Part shown: positions 57,789-64,000 of the stretch, one piece after another
Numbering within the stretch: the first letter of the stretch is position 1
Layout of the letters: each line of letters starts with the position of its first letter
DNA from: an uncultured Tateyamaria sp.
GTDB taxonomy: Bacteria; Pseudomonadota; Alphaproteobacteria; Rhodobacterales; Rhodobacteraceae
Reading direction: 5' to 3'
Assembly (NCBI RefSeq): GCF_947487805.1
Contig: NZ_CANKXW010000011.1
Location: 1-64,000, forward strand
Length of the DNA: 64,000 nucleotides
Notes under the pieces: generated by a model
Told to the model about the DNA's origin: nothing
Database searches by the model: none
Seen by the model: the letters and a program-made list of their open reading frames with translations, nothing else
Program-made: the position numbers and the translations under genes

Positions 57789-59078
57789 TCAGGCCAACAT
57801 GGCTAACGGATTTTCCAGGTTGTCGACAATCGCCTGCAAGAGCTGAGCCCCCAGCGCGCCATCGATGACCCGGTGATCGACGGAGAGGGTAACAGACATC
57901 ACTGTTGCCACACCCAATTCACCGTCCTTGCCAACAACCGGTTTCTTCACCCCCGCGCCGACGGCTAGAATGGCGCCGTGCGGCGGATTGATCACCGCAT
58001 CAAAATTGTCGATTCCGAACATGCCCAGATTTGAGATGGCAAAGCTGCCGCCTTGGTATTCGTGCGGCGCCAGCTTGCGGTCCCGCGCGCGTCCGGCGAG
58101 ATCTTTCATCTCAGCAGACAGAGCCGAGAGCGACTTGTGATGCGCATCCTTCAGGACCGGCGTGAACAGCCCGCCTTCGATTGCCACAGCCACCGCCACG
58201 TCGGACGGCGTCAGCTTGAGGATCTTGTCCCCGGCCCAGACAGCGTTTGCGTCCGGCACCGTTTGCAAGGCAAGTGCGCACGCCTTGATGATGAAGTCAT
58301 TCACCGACAGCTTGACGCCCCGTTCAGCCAATTGACCGTTCAGAGTGCCGCGGAATTCCAGCAGCGCATCCAGCTTGATGTCACGCCGCAGGTAGAAATG
58401 CGGTACCGTCTGTTTGGCCTCTGTCAGGCGTGCTGCAATGGTCTTGCGCATTCCGTCGAGCTTGACCTCTTCGTAGTCGCGATCCTGATACATTTTCGAT
58501 ACGGCGTCTGCGGACGGACCCGCGGGGGCAGGGGCCGCTGCGGCAGGCGCACTCGCGACAGCAGGCGCTTCTGCTTGAGGTTGCGCGTTTTCCACATCCG
58601 CTTTGACGATACGACCACGTGGGCCGGAGCCTTTGATCTGGGACAGATCAATGCCTTTTTGAGCCGCGATGCGGCGCGCCAAGGGCGATGAAAAGATCCG
58701 ATTGCCGTCGGCTGCGACAGGCGCGGGCGCGGATTGCGGGGCCTCAGCCGGGGCAGAGGCTTCGGGCTCCGCTGCCTCGGGCGCAGCAGCCGCTGCGGTG
58801 GGCGCGGAGGTCGTACCAATGTCGTCCGCGCTTTCGCCGTCTTCGAGCAAGACCGCGATGGGCGTGTTGACCTTGACCCCTTCGGAGCCTTCGGCCACCA
58901 GGATCTTGCCGACGACGCCTTCGTCGACGGCTTCGAATTCCATCGTTGCCTTGTCGGTTTCGATTTCGGCCAGAAGATCGCCGGACGACACCGTATCCCC
59001 CTCCTTCACGAGCCACTTCGCCAGCGTCCCTTCCTCCATCGTCGGAGACAGCGCGGGCATGAGAATTTCTGTCGGCAT
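57789..59078 (-). CDS. pdhC: Pyruvate dehydrogenase E2, dihydrolipoamide acetyltransferase
   Basis: A 429-residue E2 core. One lipoyl domain (Lys43 in [13 protein letters not shown] carries lipoate), an Ala/Pro-rich linker, a peripheral-subunit-binding domain ([31 protein letters not shown]) and the acetyltransferase domain with [13 protein letters not shown] and the catalytic [12 protein letters not shown]is/Asp. It transfers acetyl from lipoyl to CoA. A 12-base gap separates it from pdhB upstream. Confidence 0.95.
   Translation of the reverse strand: MPTEILMPALSPTMEEGTLAKWLVKEGDTVSSGDLLAEIETDKATMEFEAVDEGVVGKILVAEGSEGVKVNTPIAVLLEDGESADDIGTTSAPTAAAAAPEAAEPEASAPAEAPQSAPAPVAADGNRIFSSPLARRIAAQKGIDLSQIKGSGPRGRIVKADVENAQPQAEAPAVASAPAAAAPAPAGPSADAVSKMYQDRDYEEVKLDGMRKTIAARLTEAKQTVPHFYLRRDIKLDALLEFRGTLNGQLAERGVKLSVNDFIIKACALALQTVPDANAVWAGDKILKLTPSDVAVAVAIEGGLFTPVLKDAHHKSLSALSAEMKDLAGRARDRKLAPHEYQGGSFAISNLGMFGIDNFDAVINPPHGAILAVGAGVKKPVVGKDGELGVATVMSVTLSVDHRVIDGALGAQLLQAIVDNLENPLAMLA
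58830..59078 (-). repeat. Lipoyl-domain coding repeat, copy in pdhC
   Basis: The first 83 codons of pdhC encode a lipoyl domain very close to that of pdhB at 60222-60470 (same strand, about 1.4 kb apart); long identical runs such as [20 protein letters not shown] occur in both. Confidence 0.85.
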
Positions 59079-59090
59079 ATCAGCGGCTCC

Positions 59091-60470
59091 TTAGCGGTAG
59101 GTGACTTGTTTCACGGCGGCAATCACTTCATCCGTCGTAATCAGCGCGTGTTTTTCAAGGTTCGCGGCGTAGGGCATCGGCACGTCCTTGCCGGTGCAGT
59201 TGATCACCGGGGCGTCGAGGTAGTCGAACGCTTCTTGCATGATCACCGAACTGATGTAGCCACCGACCGAGCCTTGGGGCCAGCCTTCTTCGACGGTGAC
59301 GCAGCGGTTGGTTTTCATGACCGACGCCAGGATCGTCGCGGTGTCCATCGGGCGGATGGTGCGCAGGTCGATGACCTCGGCGCTGATGCCGTCCTTGGCC
59401 AGTTTGTCCGCCGCTTCGAGGGCGTATTGCATACCGATCCCAAAGGAGACGATGGTCACATCCGACCCTTCGCGCCAAATGCGCGCCTTGCCGAAGGGGA
59501 TGGTGAAATCGTCCACGTCCGGCACTTCAAAGCTGCGGCCATAGAGGATTTCGTTTTCCAGGAAACAGACCGGGTTATTGTCGCGGATGGCGGTTTTCAT
59601 CAGACCTTTGGCATCCGCTGCCGAATAGGGCATCACCACCTTGAGGCCCGGCACCTGCATGTACCACGCAGCGTAATCCTGGCTGTGCTGGGCACCGACG
59701 CGAGCCGCCGCACCGTTGGGACCACGGAAGACCATGGGCGCGCCCATCTGACCGCCGGACATATAGAGCGTCTTGGCCGCAGAGTTGATGATGTGGTCAA
59801 TCGCCTGCATGGCGAAGTTCCATGTCATGAATTCCACGATGGGACGCAGCCCTCCAAAGGCCGCGCCGACACCGATCCCGGCAAAGCCGTGTTCGGTGAT
59901 GGGCGTGTCGATCACGCGGCGCGACCCAAACTCGTCCAGCAGGCCTTGGGACACCTTGTAGGCGCCCTGGTACTCGGCGACCTCTTCACCCATCAGGAAC
60001 ACGGTGTCGTCGGCGCGCATCTCTTCGGCCATGGCGTCGCGCAGCGCTTCGCGCACGGTCTGCTGTTTCATCGGCGTGCCCTCGGGGTAGTCGGGGCTTT
60101 GATCGACCGACGGGGCGGGCGGGATATCTGGTGTTGACGCGGTTGCGGGCGACGCGGCCTTGCCTTCCTCTCCGCCGAGTGCGGCGGGGGCAGGGGTGCT
60201 GGACGTGTCGATGTCGTCGACGCTTTCACCTTCTTCGACAAGGATCGCGATGGGCGTGTTGACCTTGACCCCTTCTGTCCCCGCGGGGACAAGGATCTTG
60301 CCAATCACACCTTCGTCGACGGCCTCGAACTCCATCGTCGCCTTGTCGGTCTCGATCTCGGCCATGATGTCGCCGGACGCGACCGTATCGCCTTCGTTAA
60401 CAAGCCATTTCGCCAGCGTACCCTCTTCCATGGTGGGCGAGAGGGCGGGCATGAGAATTTCGGTTGCCAT
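59091..60470 (-). CDS. pdhB: Pyruvate dehydrogenase E1 beta with N-terminal lipoyl domain
   Basis: A 459-residue E1-beta. Residues 1-80 are a lipoyl domain nearly copying that of PdhC (lipoate Lys43), followed by a Pro/Ala linker and the transketolase-type beta subunit ([38 protein letters not shown] start at about 145, [39 protein letters not shown]). Lipoylated E1-beta is characteristic of alphaproteobacteria. The start is the ATG at 60470 with GGGAGAG upstream. Confidence 0.95.
   Translation of the reverse strand: MATEILMPALSPTMEEGTLAKWLVNEGDTVASGDIMAEIETDKATMEFEAVDEGVIGKILVPAGTEGVKVNTPIAILVEEGESVDDIDTSSTPAPAALGGEEGKAASPATASTPDIPPAPSVDQSPDYPEGTPMKQQTVREALRDAMAEEMRADDTVFLMGEEVAEYQGAYKVSQGLLDEFGSRRVIDTPITEHGFAGIGVGAAFGGLRPIVEFMTWNFAMQAIDHIINSAAKTLYMSGGQMGAPMVFRGPNGAAARVGAQHSQDYAAWYMQVPGLKVVMPYSAADAKGLMKTAIRDNNPVCFLENEILYGRSFEVPDVDDFTIPFGKARIWREGSDVTIVSFGIGMQYALEAADKLAKDGISAEVIDLRTIRPMDTATILASVMKTNRCVTVEEGWPQGSVGGYISSVIMQEAFDYLDAPVINCTGKDVPMPYAANLEKHALITTDEVIAAVKQVTYR
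60222..60470 (-). repeat. Lipoyl-domain coding repeat, copy in pdhB
   Basis: Direct-repeat partner of the pdhC lipoyl-coding segment at 58830-59078. Confidence 0.85.
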
Positions 60471-60484
60471 TGTCTGTCTCTCCC

Positions 60485-61498
60485 TTACGCGTTCTGCGGT
60501 GCCGTCTCGGCGGCGTAGATGTCGGTCCAAAGCTCATCGAGCGCTGGCTCGTGGCTTTCCTTGGCGAACTCGGCGGACGCGTTGACGATTTCCTTGATCT
60601 CCTTGTCGATCGCCTTGAGGTCCTCTTCGGTGGCGTGCTTGCCGGTCAGCAGCATGGAGCGCACGGCCTCGATCGGGTCGCGTTCGTCGCGCATCTTCTG
60701 CACTTCTTCGCGGGTCCGGTATTTGGCCGGGTCCGACATCGAGTGGCCGCGGTAGCGGTAGGTTTTGATTTCGAGGATATAGGGGCCCTTGCCCGCGCGG
60801 CAGTGGGCCACGGCCTTTTCGCCCGCTTCCTTGACGGCTAGCACGTCCATGCCGTCCACTTCCTCGCCCGGAATGCCGTAGGCGGCACCGCGTTCCCAGT
60901 AGCTGGGCGACTTGGTCGACCGCTTGGTCGAGGTGCCCATGGCGTACTGGTTGTTTTCAATGACAAAAATGCAGGGCAGCATCCACAGCTCGGCCATGTT
61001 GTAGGCCTCGTAGACTTGGCCCTGGTTCGCCGCACCGTCACCGAAATAGGTGAAGGTCACGCGGTCGTTGCCCTTGTACATGTCCGAAAAGGCAAGGCCC
61101 GCGCCCAGCGGTACCTGTGCCGCCACGATGCCGTGGCCGCCGTAGAAATGCTTTTCCTTCGAGAACATGTGCATGCTCCCGCCCTTGCCCTTGGAATAGC
61201 CGCCCTCGCGGCCCGTCAACTCGGCCATCACGCCATTGGGGTCCATCCCGCAGGCCAGCATGTGACCGTGATCGCGGTAGGATGTGATGCGCTTGTCGCC
61301 TTCGCCCGCTGCTGCCTCGAGGCCCACAACGACGGCCTCCTGACCGATATAAAGGTGGCAAAACCCGCCGATCAGACCCATTCCGTAGAGTTGGCCCGCC
61401 TTTTCCTCGAAGCGGCGGATCAGGAGCATGTCGCGGTAGTAGGCTTGCAACTCCTCTGCGGATACGTTGGGTTTCTTCGTGGCTTTGCGCGCGGCCAT
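60485..61498 (-). CDS. pdhA: Pyruvate dehydrogenase E1 alpha
   Basis: A 337-residue thiamine-diphosphate-binding E1-alpha. [50 protein letters not shown] and the TPP motif [19 protein letters not shown] ending [14 protein letters not shown] are diagnostic; [11 protein letters not shown] holds the phosphorylation-loop-like segment. GGAGGAGGAG precedes the ATG at 61498. It is the first gene of pdhA-pdhB-pdhC. Confidence 0.96.
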   Translation of the reverse strand: MAARKATKKPNVSAEELQAYYRDMLLIRRFEEKAGQLYGMGLIGGFCHLYIGQEAVVVGLEAAAGEGDKRITSYRDHGHMLACGMDPNGVMAELTGREGGYSKGKGGSMHMFSKEKHFYGGHGIVAAQVPLGAGLAFSDMYKGNDRVTFTYFGDGAANQGQVYEAYNMAELWMLPCIFVIENNQYAMGTSTKRSTKSPSYWERGAAYGIPGEEVDGMDVLAVKEAGEKAVAHCRAGKGPYILEIKTYRYRGHSMSDPAKYRTREEVQKMRDERDPIEAVRSMLLTGKHATEEDLKAIDKEIKEIVNASAEFAKESHEPALDELWTDIYAAETAPQNA

Positions 61499-61626
61499 AG
61501 GGGGGCTCCTCCTCCGGGGCAGATAGTTTAGCGTTAAACTATTCCTTACAGGATTCGCCGCGTGCGTGCGAGTGTCAATGTGCCGCAACGGCAGCCGCGC
61601 GGTAAATGTCTGAAGTTATGGGAAAA

Positions 61627-61926
61627 TCAGCGGATGACGATTTCGTCGCTGCGCAGGACACCCAACATCTTGCGTGCCTGTTCGTCCAGCAGGTCAAGAT
61701 CCAGATAGTCATCGGAGAGGCGTTTGGTCAGGTTTTCCATTTGTGCGACGTCTGCCTGCACGATGGCCAGCTGGGCGGCAAGGTCGCGCGCCTCGGCATC
61801 AATTTCCGCGCGCCGGAACAGGCCGTAATCCCCTTGCACCGCCGCAAAGGTGAAGTAGATCGCAAGCGCAAACGCGATTGCAAAGAATATGAATGTCCCC
61901 AATGCGGGACGTGCGGTGCGGGTCAT
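61627..61926 (-). CDS. FtsB/DivIC-family septum formation protein
   Basis: A 99-residue bitopic membrane protein: one N-terminal helix (LGTFIFFAIAFALAIYFTFA), a coiled coil (IDAEARDLAAQLAIVQADVAQMENL) and the FtsB-type end DLLDEQARKMLGVLRSDEIV. Such proteins bridge FtsL and FtsQ at the division site. The ATG at 61926 fits the short cytoplasmic tail; the earlier in-frame ATG adds an unlikely extension. It lies 128 bases upstream of pdhA on the same strand. Confidence 0.82.
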   Translation of the reverse strand: MTRTARPALGTFIFFAIAFALAIYFTFAAVQGDYGLFRRAEIDAEARDLAAQLAIVQADVAQMENLTKRLSDDYLDLDLLDEQARKMLGVLRSDEIVIR

Positions 61927-62015
61927 GCTGCTCTGCCTTTGATCCACCTCTCTGGGTGGTTTCGTGCAGTATGACACACCTGATTCGCCTTGTGAATCCC
62001 TTATGATTCGCCGGG

Positions 62016-62789
62016 CTAGTGTTTTCCCATGATCATGGAGGTGACGCGCGTCGTGACCCCGCGCGGTGAGATGCGCGGCAGGAAGGCAAAGACCTTGTTC
62101 ATGGCCCCTGGTACCACGATCCGCTTACCGATCCGCGCCTGAAGCCAGCCAAGTTCGGCCACTTCGGACGCCTTCATCGGTTTGGCGATCTTGAGCAGGC
62201 GCACGCCGTTCATGTCCGCATCCTCAAAGAAATTCGTGGCCGTGGCACCGGGGCAGAGTGCGGTGACGGTGACATTTGTGCCGCGCAGCTCTTCGGCGAC
62301 GGCCTCGGAGAGGGACAGCACATAGGCCTTGGTCGCGTGATAGACGGCCATGTTCGGGCCGGGGGTGAAGCCCGCGACCGAGGCCACATTGAGGATTCGT
62401 CCCTTGTCGAGGGCTTGCATGTGGGGGATCGCCAATTTCATCAGCCGGGTCAGGGCGAGCATGTTGACCTGGATCGAGCTGAGCTCGCGGCCCCAGGACT
62501 GTCCATCGGCGAAATCACCGTTGGAGCCGAGCCCGGCATTGTTGACCAGCACATCCACCGAACGCCCGTCGGTCGCGGTGGCCCAAAGCTGATCCGTGGC
62601 GGCGGGGTCCGAGAGGTCGGTCGGCACCACCAGAACCTCGACACCTTGGGCGCGGGCGTCTTCTGCGACGCGTTCGAGTTTGTCCGCCGACCGTGCGGCA
62701 AGGATCAGGTTGCGGCCTTCCCTGGCGGCGATGCGGGCGAATTCGACGCCCAGTCCCTCGGACGCGCCGGTGATCAGTGTCCATGCCAT
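62016..62789 (-). CDS. SDR oxidoreductase, DltE/YqjQ-like
   Basis: A 257-residue SDR: LITGASEGLGVEFAR cofactor loop, NNAGLGSNGDF, NVASVAGFTPGPNM with Ser, and YHATKAYVL with Tyr and Lys. The C-terminal segment GWLQARIGKRIVVPGAMNKV is typical of the DltE-type SDRs that lack a known substrate. A GGGGGG tract precedes the ATG at 62789. It follows pgk by 73 bases on the same strand. Confidence 0.83.
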   Translation of the reverse strand: MAWTLITGASEGLGVEFARIAAREGRNLILAARSADKLERVAEDARAQGVEVLVVPTDLSDPAATDQLWATATDGRSVDVLVNNAGLGSNGDFADGQSWGRELSSIQVNMLALTRLMKLAIPHMQALDKGRILNVASVAGFTPGPNMAVYHATKAYVLSLSEAVAEELRGTNVTVTALCPGATATNFFEDADMNGVRLLKIAKPMKASEVAELGWLQARIGKRIVVPGAMNKVFAFLPRISPRGVTTRVTSMIMGKH

Positions 62790-62862
62790 ATGTGGTGGTC
62801 CCCCCCGTGCTGATAGACTGCGTATGATATGGGGCGCAGGCGCGCCGCGCCAACCCGTCCGG

Positions 62863-64000
62863 TCAGCCCAAGGCGGCGACGCCGGGCAGGTCCTTGCCCT
62901 CCATCCATTCGAGGAACGCGCCACCGGCGGTAGAGATATAGGTAAAGTCGTCCGCCACACCCGCCTGATTCAGCGCCGCAACGGTGTCGCCGCCGCCTGC
63001 GACGGTGATCAGCCCGTGTGAGGCGGTGCGCGCCGCCGCCGCCTTGGCCGCGGCGACGGTGGCCGTGTCAAAGGGGGCGATTTCAAAGGCCCCCAGCGGG
63101 CCATTCCAGATCAGCGTGCTGAGCGTGTCGATCGCGGCGGCAACATCCGCGACGGCCGCGTCGCCTGCGTCCAGCACCATCTGGTCATCATCGAGCCGGG
63201 TGTCCGCATTCAGCGCGATGGTGTCATAAGGCGCACCGGCGGCAAAGGCGCGGGACACGCGCCCATCGCTGGGCAGCAGGATACGGCAGCCTGCGGCGGC
63301 GGCCTTGTCCATGATCTCGCGCGCGGTGTCGTGCAGGTCGGCCTCTTGCAGGGACGCGCCCAGCTGCGCACCTTGGGCGGCGAGGAACGTGTTGGCCATG
63401 CCGCCGCCGATGATCAGCACGTCGATCTTTTCCACCAGGTTGGTCAGCAGGTCGAGCTTGGTCGAGACCTTGGCACCGCCTACCACGGCACCCACGGGGC
63501 GTTTGGGCGTGGACAGGGCGGCCTCCAGCGCGCTGAGTTCGGCCTGCATCAAACGCCCGGCGCAGGCGGGCAGCAGGTGGGCCACACCGGTGGTCGAGGC
63601 ATGGGCCCGGTGCGCAGCAGAGAACGCGTCATTGCAGAACACATCGCCCAGCGTGGCGAGGAATTGCGCCATCTGGGGGTCGTTTGCCTCTTCCATCGGG
63701 GTGAAGCGGGTGTTTTCCACGAGGATCACCGCATCGGCGGGCTGGGCATCGATCCAGTCACGCGAAGGGCGTTCGACGAAGGTGACGGGGCAGCCGAATG
63801 CCTCTTGCAGGGCGGGCACCAGCGGCTCCAGCGACATATCGGGCACGACCTGGCCCTTGGGGCGGCCGAAATGGGCCAGCAGAACCGGGCTGCCGCCTTT
63901 GGCGCGGATGTCGGCCACGGTGGGGGCGATGCGGGTGATGCGGGTGGCGTCGGTGACACGGCCATTTTCCATCGGCACGTTGATGTCCACGCGGGTCAGC
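62863..64000 (-). CDS. pgk: Phosphoglycerate kinase (N-terminus beyond window)
   Basis: About 379 C-terminal residues of PGK, which makes ATP from 1,3-bisphosphoglycerate in glycolysis and runs in reverse in gluconeogenesis. [19 protein letters not shown] (substrate Asp), [51 protein letters not shown] and [12 protein letters not shown] (nucleotide loop) are all normal. The frame continues past the right edge; only about 10-20 residues should be missing. Confidence 0.95.
   Translation of the reverse strand, partial: LTRVDINVPMENGRVTDATRITRIAPTVADIRAKGGSPVLLAHFGRPKGQVVPDMSLEPLVPALQEAFGCPVTFVERPSRDWIDAQPADAVILVENTRFTPMEEANDPQMAQFLATLGDVFCNDAFSAAHRAHASTTGVAHLLPACAGRLMQAELSALEAALSTPKRPVGAVVGGAKVSTKLDLLTNLVEKIDVLIIGGGMANTFLAAQGAQLGASLQEADLHDTAREIMDKAAAAGCRILLPSDGRVSRAFAAGAPYDTIALNADTRLDDDQMVLDAGDAAVADVAAAIDTLSTLIWNGPLGAFEIAPFDTATVAAAKAAAARTASHGLITVAGGGDTVAALNQAGVADDFTYISTAGGAFLEWMEGKDLPGVAALG

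Noticed and set aside
1-64000. tRNA, rRNA or insertion sequences
   Set aside because: I looked for T-arm motifs, acceptor-stem patterns, rRNA blocks and transposase motifs with terminal repeats by eye and saw none; a covariance-model search would be decisive.

Overview
The window reads as a chromosomal segment of an alphaproteobacterium of the Rhodobacteraceae/Roseobacter group. It is GC-rich, carries a complete gene set for a Rhodobacter-type gene transfer agent (GTA) followed by cysE as in that family, has a pyruvate dehydrogenase E1-beta with its own lipoyl domain, a long acidic L9 tail, and alphaproteobacterial regulatory motifs (EcfG-type promoters, a LexA box GAAC-N7-GAAC). I saw no tRNA, rRNA, CRISPR array, insertion sequence or integrase.

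Region 1 (about 1-18.5 kb) looks like a general-stress island: an FMN hydroxyacid oxidase, three SDR oxidoreductases, a GH13 glucosidase, trehalose synthesis (otsB-otsA), a TerB/DUF533 protein, a glutathione-reductase-like flavoprotein, YihY, GalU, a Crp/Fnr regulator and a DUF2383 protein. Nine of its transcription units are preceded by GGAAC-N16/17-(C/G)GTT or a one-base variant, the established signature of the alphaproteobacterial stress sigma factor EcfG. Inside it sits a radical-SAM/UdgX DNA-repair pair with its own LexA box, and a PRC-barrel protein with a 9-residue beta-repeat.

Region 2 (18.6-29.9 kb) is a signalling block: a hybrid histidine kinase with an exported agmatine-deiminase-like protein, two receiver proteins, two kinases, a large CheB-CheR-PAS protein and a periplasmic binding protein overlapping a kinase gene. 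Region 3 (30-42.4 kb) is housekeeping: trigger factor, rpsF-rpsR-rplI, two YceI genes (one fused to cytochrome b561), the fatty-acid genes fabD-fabG-acpP-fabF, and mltG.

Region 4 (42.4-56.8 kb) is the GTA cluster, terminase to host-specificity protein, all in one direction with mostly overlapping stops and starts. Its leader has a near-perfect sigma-70 promoter followed at once by an intrinsic terminator-like hairpin, and a second such hairpin lies between terminase and portal genes. Region 5 (56.9-64 kb) holds cysE, then on the minus strand pdhC, pdhB, pdhA, an FtsB/DivIC-like gene, an SDR and most of pgk. Starts were chosen from ribosome-binding sites and family N-termini; gene functions are inferred from recognisable motifs without database searches.
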